The position numbers and the translations under genes were made by a program. A stretch of 17,801 nucleotides of DNA from Eggerthellaceae bacterium. Lineage in GTDB: Bacteria; Actinomycetota; Coriobacteriia; Coriobacteriales; Eggerthellaceae. Shown piece by piece: positions 7,328-13,928 of this stretch. The notes beneath the pieces were generated by a model. It was not told the DNA's origin and did not search any database. It was given only the letters and a program-made list of their open reading frames with translations. Where the stretch lies: positions 1 to 17,801 of the forward strand of contig JAFXIM010000120.1 in assembly GCA_017533165.1 (NCBI GenBank). Direction: 5' to 3'. Numbering within the stretch: the stretch's first letter is position 1; each line of letters starts with the position of its first letter.

Positions 7328-7987
7328 CTACTTACGTTTACCGCGCTTGCGGGTATCGCGATCGATGTCAGCCTTCCAACTCGCTCCCATCGAGCGAGGC
7401 TCGGGCGCACTTCTCATACAGCAAGTCGCCTCCGCTACAGCGCCATACATAAGACCGGCGCCCTGGGAATCGTTGAGGTAGGTAGCCGCGCGATCGGCGG
7501 TAATGCCAATCCTGCCCGCTTCCTTGGCGGCGTCGATGTTGGCGCCGAGGAACAAAAACTCCCAGCCTTCGTCCTGCTTCTTGCCGATCAGGCGCTTGAT
7601 GCGCTCATAGGAAAACTCGGTGCTGGCGTTTTCGTAGCCATCGGTGGTGATGACGAAAACGGTCTTCTCGGGAACGTGGTCCTCGGGAAGGTAACGATGC
7701 ACGCGCTCGATGAACTTGACGGACTTGCCCACCGCGTCGAGCAGGGCCGTAGATCCGCGCACATAATAAGCCTCGGCTGTCAGTTGCTCGACCTCGGCTA
7801 TGGGCTTGCGGTCCACGATCACCTCGGTTTCGTGATCGAACAGAACCAGAGAGACGAAGGCATCACCTTCGGCCTCGGCGTTCTTCTTGAGAACGGTGTT
7901 GAACCCGCCAATGGTGTCATCTTCCATGCCGCACATCGATCCGCTGCGATCGAGGATGAACACGAGCTCGGTCAGATCTTTCTTCAT
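7328..7987 (-). CDS. Von Willebrand factor A domain protein
   Basis: This is a single-domain cytoplasmic VWA protein of 219 residues, a metal-dependent protein-interaction fold. The MIDAS site is complete: D13-x-S15-x-S17 in DRSGSM, Thr80 in RGSTALLD, and Asp116 in ITTDGYENAS. FLFLGANIDA and the helices after it fit the family's C-terminal strand. A basic tail (about 208-219, RDTRKRGKRK) could contact nucleic acid, which is inference. No signal peptide or membrane segment is visible. The ATG at 7987 is preceded by GAAAGGA; the longer frame to 8053 lacks a ribosome site. It lies 107 nt downstream of the epimerase-HTH gene on the same strand and may share its transcript. VWA genes of this kind often act with partners encoded nearby, but no AAA+ ATPase is seen here. 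Confidence 0.88.
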   Translation of the reverse strand: MKKDLTELVFILDRSGSMCGMEDDTIGGFNTVLKKNAEAEGDAFVSLVLFDHETEVIVDRKPIAEVEQLTAEAYYVRGSTALLDAVGKSVKFIERVHRYLPEDHVPEKTVFVITTDGYENASTEFSYERIKRLIGKKQDEGWEFLFLGANIDAAKEAGRIGITADRAATYLNDSQGAGLMYGAVAEATCCMRSAPEPRSMGASWKADIDRDTRKRGKRK

Positions 7988-8094
7988 GGCTTTTCCTTTC
8001 GTAGGCTGAACTCTTGGGTCCAGCTTACGAAAACCGAAAAGCCGATAGGTCAACTGGCAGGCGACATTTGATGCGCACCCACCGCGAAAGCCAC

Positions 8095-9594
8095 CTACAG
8101 CAGAGGCTGGTCGTAGCGATAGAGCGCCTCGTTGATAGCCATGACGTCGTAAATCTCGTTCACGATGAAGTACTCGACTATGACGTCGGCTTTACTCGAA
8201 TGCGAAAGGGCAAAACCCGCGCGCTCGAGCAGCCCTTGAGTTTCATCAAGGGAGAGCTCGAGGGCAACTGCTAAGGCGAGCACCGTTTTCTTGGCAGGAC
8301 GATACTCGTGCGAGCTTCTGATCTTCGAAAAGAGCTGCCTGCTCATGCCGGCGCGTTTGTATACCTCAACGTCGCTCATGCCGCGAGCGTCAATGAGCTC
8401 CATGAGCAACACCGAGAAGGGCGCATCGAGAGCGTCGAGGGCGTCAAGCAAACTGGTTTGGCCCACAGCCTCAAGGGGCACAGGCGCACAGGAAGCCTGC
8501 TCGCAGGGTGCGGGCGCGCACGGGGCCGAGGGCACAAGCTGGGCCAAATCAGGTGCCGGCGCAGCCCCGAAGGCGGGGCTTGAAGCGGAAACGCCCGGCG
8601 GCATGGCTCCATCAGCTTCCCGGAGGGCAGCGGTCGGGAACCAGTCGGGCATAAGCCTTCGACGGCGAGTTGGGGATTTGCCGCGCTTACCTTCCCCATC
8701 CGCATCGGCCGAAGCAACTGGATGCGCAGCTAATTGTCCTTGCGGGAAGGGCTCGTAGATTCGCGCGAGGTAGTCCTCCAACTCATACAAGGGCATGGGA
8801 TTGGGAATGAGGCGAGCATGCTCGTCAAAACGCACACCAAGGTTTGCGGGAATGATCTCACCCACATAGCGCGCCGCCGAGGGTCTGATCAGGCCCTTCT
8901 TACAGGCAATCATGGTCACCGTGGCATCGGCCTGCACGCAAGGATGAGCACATTGGCCCGTCTGCGCGTCAAGGCCGCTCGGAACGTCGGCCGACACCAC
9001 GAGCACGCCGCGATGGCGAGCTCGATCAAGCAGCTTCATCCACGTAGCAAAGGGCTCCCTGACCTCAGTGCCCGAAAAGCCCACGCCGAGCATGGCATCA
9101 ATGACGAGATCTACGTCGACAAGAGCTTTACGCACGCTCTCGGCATCGGGATTGACCAGAACGGGAAAGGCGCCCGACACGCGCAGGGCCTCGCTGCGAG
9201 CGGGCTCGGAACGCAAGTCCTCGGGGGCACAGGGGCTTACGAGCGTCACCTGACAACCAGCCGCAGCCAACGTGTCAGCCGCCGTCCAGCCATCACCGCC
9301 ATTGTTGCCCGCACCCGCTAAAACGAGCACGCGGGGCAAATCGAAGGGAAACCCCGACCCGCACGACCTCCGTATAGCACAGCGGCTAAGCGAGCAGGCA
9401 CCGCATACGCCCGAAAGCTCGAGCGGCGCAAAGCCAGCCCTCCCCTCCTCGCGCACGTCGGCGAACAGGGCTATAGCAGCATCAGCCAAAGCCGAGCCAG
9501 CTCGACGCATGAGACCGTCAAGCTTTCCCCCGCTTTGCGCGATACGTCGCTCGATGTTTATGACGTCTTCGACATTGAGAACCCGTCTGCGCAT
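8095..9594 (-). CDS. NAD(P)HX epimerase domain fused to a C-terminal HTH-like module
   Basis: The first 279 residues are a YjeF_N/NnrE domain, which interconverts the R and S forms of hydrated NAD(P)H for repair by a dehydratase. Motifs are GAGNNGGDG (94-102), VIDAMLGVGFSG and ADVPSGLD. A cysteine-rich insert (Cys64, 67, 72, 78) precedes the GAGNNGGDG loop. An Ala/Pro-rich linker (280-392) leads to a 107-residue helical module (393-499) with the phrases VEVYKRAGMSRQLFSKIR, KKTVLALAVALEL and DQPLL. From memory this resembles the XRE-like tail of many macrodomain proteins. The usual NnrD dehydratase partner domain is absent. I prefer the ATG at 9594: AAGGGA sits 5 nt upstream and the family begins here. 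ATGs at 9600 and 9648 (AGGAG 10 nt upstream) are alternatives. The linker stays in frame with no sign of a frameshift. Confidence 0.85.
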   Translation of the reverse strand: MRRRVLNVEDVINIERRIAQSGGKLDGLMRRAGSALADAAIALFADVREEGRAGFAPLELSGVCGACSLSRCAIRRSCGSGFPFDLPRVLVLAGAGNNGGDGWTAADTLAAAGCQVTLVSPCAPEDLRSEPARSEALRVSGAFPVLVNPDAESVRKALVDVDLVIDAMLGVGFSGTEVREPFATWMKLLDRARHRGVLVVSADVPSGLDAQTGQCAHPCVQADATVTMIACKKGLIRPSAARYVGEIIPANLGVRFDEHARLIPNPMPLYELEDYLARIYEPFPQGQLAAHPVASADADGEGKRGKSPTRRRRLMPDWFPTAALREADGAMPPGVSASSPAFGAAPAPDLAQLVPSAPCAPAPCEQASCAPVPLEAVGQTSLLDALDALDAPFSVLLMELIDARGMSDVEVYKRAGMSRQLFSKIRSSHEYRPAKKTVLALAVALELSLDETQGLLERAGFALSHSSKADVIVEYFIVNEIYDVMAINEALYRYDQPLL

Positions 9595-9683
9595 TCCCAT
9601 CCCTTCATCGTTGGTCCGTTCGCTCGACCCAAGCCCTTCGACCGGCATCGCCTGTTTGCTCCTGCGAGCAAGCGCTTTGTGAA

Positions 9684-9711
9684 CATTGTAGACCGCACTT
9701 CACGTACAATG
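9684..9711. promoter_or_regulatory. Inverted repeat in overlapping divergent promoters
   Basis: CATTGTA (9684-9690) and TACAATG (9705-9711) are perfect complements with a 14-bp spacer. Each arm contains a TACAAT -10 box for one of the two divergent genes, so both promoters occupy the same DNA face to face. GTGAA and TTCAC just outside and inside add partial symmetry. Both -35 regions are poor. The element may be an operator that regulates both directions. Confidence 0.5.
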
Positions 9712-9745
9712 GCGATATTCGCAAAACTCCGAGGAAGAGGCTTTC

Positions 9746-10492
9746 GTGGAAAACGAGATCAACACCACGGCCAATGAGGCCAGCGCAGACAAGGTGGCCG
9801 AGGCGCTGTCGCTGCTCGCGCGTGAGCGCGGCAAAATCGAAAAGCGCATCGATGCGTACGAGGCGGGCGAATTCGGGGCAACCCACGAATCGCTTAACCC
9901 CATAGGCGTACAGGTTGCCTGCGAGACCCTGTCCGACCATATGTCTCCTGAAGTCGCCGAAGCGCTCAGACGAGAGTCGGAAGCCCTCGATGCGGTCAAC
10001 GCCCGCTATGATGCGCTCGAAGACTCCATTGACGCCGTTATCGCAAGGCTCACCGAGCAGCGCGCCGACCTGGTCAAGGATCATGCGGAAAAGCGCAAGG
10101 CCGCCAATGCCGGCAACATGACCAAGGGCTTCTGGCCCGTATACGGCGGATTGTTCCTGTGCATAGTTGCCGTGTTCGCCACGCGAGGGCTGGGGTTTGG
10201 CATGCCGGGCGCCATCGTCGCCGGCGTTTTGGGCTATGCGGCTGGCTCCTATATCTTCAAGTACCTAGCTAACCGCTTCATAAAGACCGACACGGCCGCC
10301 ATCGAGAAGGCAGCCGAAGAGCTCGAGGCCATTCGCGACGAATACGATCGCGTCGCAGACGAGGTGAACGAGAAGAAAGATCAACTTGACCTTGTTGAGC
10401 GAGCTGAAGAGGCCATCGACGAACTGCAGATGTTCATCCAGGACGCCCTCGATGACTTCGACGAGGACGACTTTGACGAGGAAGAAGACTAG
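9746..10492 (+). CDS. Membrane protein with coiled coils and acidic tail, unknown function
   Basis: I do not recognise a named family. The 248-residue protein has a helical, charged N-terminal half with heptad-like spacing (about 14-120), two adjacent hydrophobic helices (about 129-146 and 152-172, the second Gly-rich), a second charged helical stretch (about 182-233), and a tail in which nearly every residue after 236 is Asp, Glu or Phe. This predicts a hairpin in the membrane with both coiled coils on the same side, probably cytoplasmic. It starts with GTG at 9746, with AGAGG 5 nt upstream; no ATG start fits better. It is the only plus-strand gene here, divergent from the epimerase-HTH gene, and ends at a strong terminator. 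It might be an envelope-stress or scaffold protein; that is a guess. Confidence 0.85.
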   Translation: MENEINTTANEASADKVAEALSLLARERGKIEKRIDAYEAGEFGATHESLNPIGVQVACETLSDHMSPEVAEALRRESEALDAVNARYDALEDSIDAVIARLTEQRADLVKDHAEKRKAANAGNMTKGFWPVYGGLFLCIVAVFATRGLGFGMPGAIVAGVLGYAAGSYIFKYLANRFIKTDTAAIEKAAEELEAIRDEYDRVADEVNEKKDQLDLVERAEEAIDELQMFIQDALDDFDEDDFDEEED

Positions 10493-10523
10493 CGAAAGCC
10501 AAGCCATCGAAACCCAAGCAACC

Positions 10524-10573
10524 CCGCCGCCCGAGTGAGCTGACTGGCTCCACTCGTGCGGCGGAGCTTTTTT
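10524..10573 (+). terminator. Strong terminator of the membrane protein gene
   Basis: CCGCCGC (10524-10530) pairs with GCGGCGG (10558-10564); CGAGTG/CACTCG and AGC/GCT extend the stem past one C-T mismatch. It is followed by AGC and six T residues. It starts 31 nt past the stop codon. Confidence 0.92.
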
Positions 10574-10589
10574 CGCCGTAATGCCCGCC

Positions 10590-10615
10590 GGCCAAAAGAT
10601 GCATCCATGTCGACA
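10590..10615 (+). repeat. Repeat unit 1 (outer, plus orientation)
   Basis: It begins GGCCAAAAGATG and ends TGTCGACA. It is a near-identical inverted copy of unit 4. Confidence 0.85.
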
Positions 10616-10641
10616 AGTTAACGAGAAATCGGGCCTTTTCT

Positions 10642-10667
10642 GGCCAAAAGCACCGTTGATGTCGACA
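10642..10667 (+). repeat. Repeat unit 2 (inner, plus orientation)
   Basis: It begins GGCCAAAAGCAC and ends GATGTCGACA. Its middle is the most divergent part. Confidence 0.8.
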
Positions 10668-10703
10668 GAAACGCCCGTCAAAAGAGAACGGAACCCGTAA
10701 AAG

Positions 10704-10729
10704 TGTCGACATCGAGGCACATCTTGGCC
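10704..10729 (-). repeat. Repeat unit 3 (inner, minus orientation)
   Basis: Read on the minus strand, it begins GGCCAAGATG and ends GATGTCGACA. It shares the GATGTCGACA end with unit 2. Confidence 0.8.
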
Positions 10730-10755
10730 AAATAGGACTGTTTTGGTTGATTATT

Positions 10756-10781
10756 TGTCGACATGGACGCATGTTTTGGCC
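10756..10781 (-). repeat. Repeat unit 4 (outer, minus orientation)
   Basis: Read on the minus strand, it begins GGCCAAAACATG and ends CCATGTCGACA, matching unit 1 at 24 of 26 bases. Confidence 0.85.
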
Positions 10782-10879
10782 AAAGATCCCTAGGTACGGG
10801 GGTGCGGCTCGTAAAAGACAATGACGCCGAAGCAAGGGGAGCCATCAGCCGCCCAAACAAGCAGATGCCTTGGAATAGC

Positions 10880-10920
10880 GAAGCCCGTATGCGAACTCAA
10901 TTCGTTCGCATACGGGCTTC
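10880..10920. repeat. 17-bp perfect hairpin without T-run
   Basis: GAAGCCCGTATGCGAAC (10880-10896) is exactly complementary to 10904-10920 around a 7-nt loop. Neither strand has a T-run afterwards. It lies 71 nt beyond the cysS stop and may act as a 3'-end stabiliser or a U-less terminator between the convergent genes. Confidence 0.7.
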
Positions 10921-10946
10921 AGTGCAAGTAAACCTCGTTGTCGGCA

Positions 10947-10983
10947 CATTGACGGCCACGTAATCCAAGCGCCGCCGTCAATG
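10947..10983 (-). terminator. Hairpin just after cysS
   Basis: CATTGACGGC (10947-10956) pairs perfectly with GCCGTCAATG (10974-10983) over a 17-nt loop. It begins 7 nt past the cysS stop on the minus strand. There is no T-run, so termination is uncertain; it may work together with the hairpin at 10880-10920. Confidence 0.4.
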
Positions 10984-10990
10984 CGGCAGC

Positions 10991-12484
10991 TTACGCGCCA
11001 TAGGTAACGCGAGCACCCTGCGGGGTGTCCTCGATCACAAAGCCAAGGTTCTTCAGGCCATCGCGAACACCATCCGCCACAGCCCAGTTCTTCTCCTTGC
11101 GGGCGGCAGCGCGTGCATCCAACAAAGCCTGGACGGCCTCAGCCGGATCGGTGCCGGCAAATCCGGCGATCTCGGCGGCAAGGGATACAACCTCGATCGG
11201 GTAAGCTTCGCCAGCCTCCTCAACAAGGGCGATGCCCAAAACATCCATAAGCTCGACGATGCATTCGCGCGCTGCGGAAACGGCCTCGACATCGGCAGGC
11301 GACAGGCTCTTGTCAGCCACGGCGGCATTGACCTCACCCACCAAGGAGAAGATCTCACCGAGTGCCGCAGGAGCATTGAAGTCATCATCCATGGCGTCCG
11401 TGAAGCCCTCGCGCGCAGCAGCGACGCGGGCAACAAGGGCAGCGCTGTCAACCGCAGCTCCACCTTCGGCTGCCGTCTCAACAAGCCAATCGAGGTTCTT
11501 TACCGCGTTCTCGATACGCGTAAGCGCCGAGTCTGCCTCAGCCAAACGATCCTCGGAGAAATCAAGCGGGGAACGGTAATGCGTCTGCAGCATGAGCATA
11601 CGCAGAGCGGCCGGACGCGTGGTCTCAAGCACCTCGAACAGCAGCATGAAATTGCCGAGCGACTTGCTCATCTTCTCCTGGTTGATCTGAAGCATCCCAG
11701 AGTGCATCCAATGATTGGCGAAGGTGCAGCCGTACGCGGCCTCGGACTGGGCGCGCTCGTTTTCGTGATGCGGAAACACCAGGTCAGAGCCACCGCCGTG
11801 AATGTCAAAGGGCAGACCTAGGTATTTGTGGGACATAGCCGAGCACTCGATATGCCAACCCGGACGACCCTCACCCCAGGGGGACGGCCAAGAAGGCTCG
11901 CCGGGCTTTGCAGCCTTCCAGAGAGCGAAGTCGAGCGGGTCGCGCTTGCGGTCTTCGAGGCCCTGGCCGTCAGCGCGAAGCTCGCGGTGACCGCCTTCCA
12001 TCTCGTCGATGTTGCGGCCGGAAAGCTGGCCGTAGCCCTCATAGGAACGGACGGCAAAGTACACATCGCCCTCAACGGCGTACGCGTGCCCACCTGCAAT
12101 GAGCTCCTCGATGAGCTCAATCATGGTTCCGATCTCCTCAGTGGCCTTCGGGCGCACGTCCGGATCCTTCACACCTGCCTCATGCATGTCGGCAATGAAG
12201 CGCTCGGTGTACTCGGAAGCAACCTCGGCGGCGGTGCGGCCCTCTTCGTTGGCGCGCTTGATAATCTTGTCGTCAACGTCAGTCACGTTCTGAACGAAGG
12301 TGACGTCATAGCCGCGCCACATGAGGTAGCGGCGAATGGTATCGAAGCTAATGAAGGTACGAGCATTGCCGATGTGGATACGGTTGTAAACCGTAGGGCC
12401 GCACACGTACATGCTGACCTTGCCCTCGCGCAGGGGCACGAGCTCCACCTTGCGACGTTCTTTAGTGTCGTAAAGCTTGATCAT
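10991..12484 (-). CDS. cysS: Cysteinyl-tRNA synthetase
   Basis: This class I aminoacyl-tRNA synthetase charges tRNA-Cys in the cytoplasm. The HIGH motif appears as HIGN (37-40) in [17 protein letters not shown], and KMSKS is at 271-275. The zinc site that selects cysteine is complete: Cys28, Cys214, His239 and Glu243, offset by 5 from E. coli after the first ligand. The C-terminal helical region ([16 protein letters not shown] and beyond) recognises the tRNA; the total of 497 residues is a little longer than E. coli (461). The ATG at 12484 has AGGAG 8 nt upstream. It lies 67 nt downstream of cysE on the same strand, so cysteine synthesis and charging are probably co-transcribed. A small GCCC/GGGC hairpin followed by TTT lies in that gap (12505-12517) and could attenuate read-through. 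Confidence 0.97.
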   Translation of the reverse strand: MIKLYDTKERRKVELVPLREGKVSMYVCGPTVYNRIHIGNARTFISFDTIRRYLMWRGYDVTFVQNVTDVDDKIIKRANEEGRTAAEVASEYTERFIADMHEAGVKDPDVRPKATEEIGTMIELIEELIAGGHAYAVEGDVYFAVRSYEGYGQLSGRNIDEMEGGHRELRADGQGLEDRKRDPLDFALWKAAKPGEPSWPSPWGEGRPGWHIECSAMSHKYLGLPFDIHGGGSDLVFPHHENERAQSEAAYGCTFANHWMHSGMLQINQEKMSKSLGNFMLLFEVLETTRPAALRMLMLQTHYRSPLDFSEDRLAEADSALTRIENAVKNLDWLVETAAEGGAAVDSAALVARVAAAREGFTDAMDDDFNAPAALGEIFSLVGEVNAAVADKSLSPADVEAVSAARECIVELMDVLGIALVEEAGEAYPIEVVSLAAEIAGFAGTDPAEAVQALLDARAAARKEKNWAVADGVRDGLKNLGFVIEDTPQGARVTYGA

Positions 12485-12551
12485 GGTTTATCTCCTATTC
12501 CAAAGCCCTTTTGGGGCAGTTTTCATCCTTGCAAAGAATACCGCATACTCG

Positions 12552-13226
12552 TTAATCATGCTGCGAAAGACGGGCCTCGAGCTCCTTAATACGCTGCTCG
12601 AGCTGCTCGATACGATCGGCATCCAACGCGAAACGCTCCTCGATGGGGTCGGGCAGGTTCTCCTTGCGATTAACCTTGTCCACCTGCTCGCTGTGGACGC
12701 GCTGGCCGTCTCGCACCACGATATGACCGGGAATGCCGACCACGGTGCAGTTTGCGGGAACGTCCTTAACCACCACGGCACCGCCGCCGATTTTGGAGTT
12801 GTCTCCAATGGTGATGTTGCCGAGCACCGCAGCACCCACGCCTACGGTGACGTTGTTGCCCAGAGTGGGATGGCGCTTGCCAACCTCATTGCCCGTTCCG
12901 CCCAAGGTGACGCACTGGTAGATGGTGCAGTCGTCGCCGATGATGGTGGTCTCGCCGATGATGACGGCCATGGCATGATCGATGAAGAAGCGGCGGCCAA
13001 TCTGAGCGCCGGGGTGGATTTCCACGCCGGTCATGAAGCGGGTGAACTGCGAGGAAATGCGCGCCAAACGCTTGAGGCCGTGATTCCACAACCAGTGCTC
13101 AACCACATGGGACCAACGTGCGTGCAAACCTGGATAGGTCAGCCAGATGATAAACGAGCTTTGCGCGGCGGGATCGCGCTCCTTAACGGCCTGGATGTCT
13201 TCTTTGATGATGCGGAATATGTTCAT
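12552..13226 (-). CDS. cysE: Serine O-acetyltransferase
   Basis: This enzyme transfers acetyl from acetyl-CoA to L-serine, giving O-acetylserine, the first step of cysteine synthesis. The left-handed beta-helix of hexapeptide repeats runs from about residue 65 to 170 ([44 protein letters not shown]). The catalytic pair is Asp83-His84 in [11 protein letters not shown], and KRHPTLG supplies a second conserved histidine. At 224 residues it is the short form seen in Gram-positive and anaerobic bacteria, lacking most of the E. coli N-terminal helical domain. The C-terminal 35 residues look like a coiled coil. The ATG at 13226 has AGGAG 8 nt upstream, and that site can be sequestered in a hairpin. 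No cysK is in the window. Confidence 0.95.
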   Translation of the reverse strand: MNIFRIIKEDIQAVKERDPAAQSSFIIWLTYPGLHARWSHVVEHWLWNHGLKRLARISSQFTRFMTGVEIHPGAQIGRRFFIDHAMAVIIGETTIIGDDCTIYQCVTLGGTGNEVGKRHPTLGNNVTVGVGAAVLGNITIGDNSKIGGGAVVVKDVPANCTVVGIPGHIVVRDGQRVHSEQVDKVNRKENLPDPIEERFALDADRIEQLEQRIKELEARLSQHD

Positions 13227-13229
13227 GAT

Positions 13230-13276
13230 GGTCTCCTGAGTTGAATTTGAGCGCTGTCGCGTCGATGCAGGAGACC
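13230..13276 (-). promoter_or_regulatory. Hairpin sequestering the cysE ribosome-binding site
   Basis: In the cysE leader (minus strand) GGTCTCCTG (13268-13276) is perfectly complementary to CAGGAGACC (13230-13238), which contains the Shine-Dalgarno. The 29-nt loop has some further pairing. If formed, the 9-bp stem hides the ribosome site 4 nt before the ATG. I found no T-box sequence or other known riboswitch core in the 198-nt leader. Confidence 0.5.
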
Positions 13277-13380
13277 TTCGCTCAGCACCAACTTGGTCAA
13301 GCCGGATGCAAGGCGTTTAGTGATCAAAGCCACCTGCTGCACGACCGATCGTACATACACACGTGAGAAATGCGCACATA

Positions 13381-13415
13381 GGGCGCTTTGAATGTATCGA
13401 AGTACAAAGCTGCCC
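13381..13415 (-). terminator. Hairpin after ispF
   Basis: GGGC and GCTTTG (13381-13390) pair with CAAAGC and GCCC (13405-13415) with one bulged base, 9 nt past the ispF stop on the minus strand. The following sequence (TATGTGCG) has no T-run, so it may be a weak terminator or part of the cysE leader fold. Confidence 0.4.
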
Positions 13416-13424
13416 GATGTTGCG

Positions 13425-13928
13425 CTAGGAACATCGACACAGAAGACAGGTGGCCGTGGCGGAAATGCCCTCTTCACGGCCCTCGAAGCCGAGTCGCTCG
13501 GTGGTGGTTGCCTTGACGCCGACGTTGTCGACGGAAATGCCCATGGCGGCGGCGAGGTTTTCCCTCATCTGATCGCGATAGGGAGACAGCTTGGGCGCCT
13601 GAGCGGCAATCACGCTGTCCACATCGAGAATCTCAAAGCCCAAACCGCGGACGTGATCGGCCACAGCGGCAAGCAGCTTCAAAGAGTCGGCGCCTTTGTA
13701 AGCGGGGTCGGTGTCGGGAAAGAGCTTGCCTATGTCTCCTCCACGGCATGCTCCCAAAAGGGCGTCGGAAACGGCATGGGCCAATACATCGGCGTCGGAA
13801 TGACCGAGCAAACCGCGAACGTGGGGAATGTCAACGCCACCCAAAATGAGCTTGCGGCCCTCGGCAAAGGCGTGGACGTCATAGCCCAAACCCGTCCGCA
13901 AGCCTGCCATGTTCACGTCTGCGACCAT
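13425..13928 (-). CDS. ispF: 2-C-methyl-D-erythritol 2,4-cyclodiphosphate synthase
   Basis: This MEP-pathway enzyme cyclises CDP-methylerythritol 2-phosphate with loss of CMP. The metal ligands are Asp17 and His19 in GYDVHAF and His51 in GHSDADVLAHA; the substrate loop KATTTERLGF is at 139-148. At 167 residues it is only slightly longer than E. coli IspF (159), with about 8 extra N-terminal residues and a Cys-rich end (CLLCRC). The start overlaps the ispD stop as TAATG, a sign of translational coupling, and GGAG lies 7 nt upstream. IspD makes CDP-methylerythritol two steps before IspF; the kinase IspE between them is not in this window. Confidence 0.97.
   Translation of the reverse strand: MVADVNMAGLRTGLGYDVHAFAEGRKLILGGVDIPHVRGLLGHSDADVLAHAVSDALLGACRGGDIGKLFPDTDPAYKGADSLKLLAAVADHVRGLGFEILDVDSVIAAQAPKLSPYRDQMRENLAAAMGISVDNVGVKATTTERLGFEGREEGISATATCLLCRCS

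Larger units (their letters stand above)
10590..10781. repeat. Mirror-symmetric island of four 26-bp repeats
   Basis: Four copies of a 26-bp unit, GGCC, 14 variable-to-conserved bases and then the palindrome TGTCGACA, lie at 10590, 10642, 10704 and 10756. The first two are on the plus strand and the last two on the minus strand. Start-to-start spacing is exactly 52 bp within each pair, so each pair is unit, 26-bp spacer, unit (78 bp). The pairs face each other across 36 bp. Outer units agree at 24 of 26 positions and inner units at 19 of 26; the 26-bp spacers agree at only about half. The island lies between convergent genes, where REP/BIME-like elements usually occur. It encodes nothing visible. 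With its flanks it accounts for most of the 498-bp gap between 10492 and 10991. Confidence 0.85.

Noticed and set aside
8025..8053. Separate promoter for the VWA gene
   Set aside because: TTGACC is present on the minus strand, but no acceptable -10 box lies 16-19 bp downstream.
6244..8071. Long plus-strand frames over the U32 and VWA genes
   Set aside because: They overlap well-supported minus-strand genes and show no motifs or ribosome sites.
10590..10781. CRISPR array
   Set aside because: Two 26-bp repeats with a 26-bp spacer look CRISPR-like, but the next two copies are inverted, units carry palindromic ends, the central gap is 36 bp and no cas gene is near.
10265..10860. Minus-strand open frames through the repeat island
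   Set aside because: They arise from the repeats and the antisense of the membrane protein gene, with no ribosome sites and unlike composition.
13227..13424. T-box riboswitch upstream of cysE
   Set aside because: The conserved T-box core (AGGGTGGNACCGCG) is absent, and no Cys-specifier stem could be identified.
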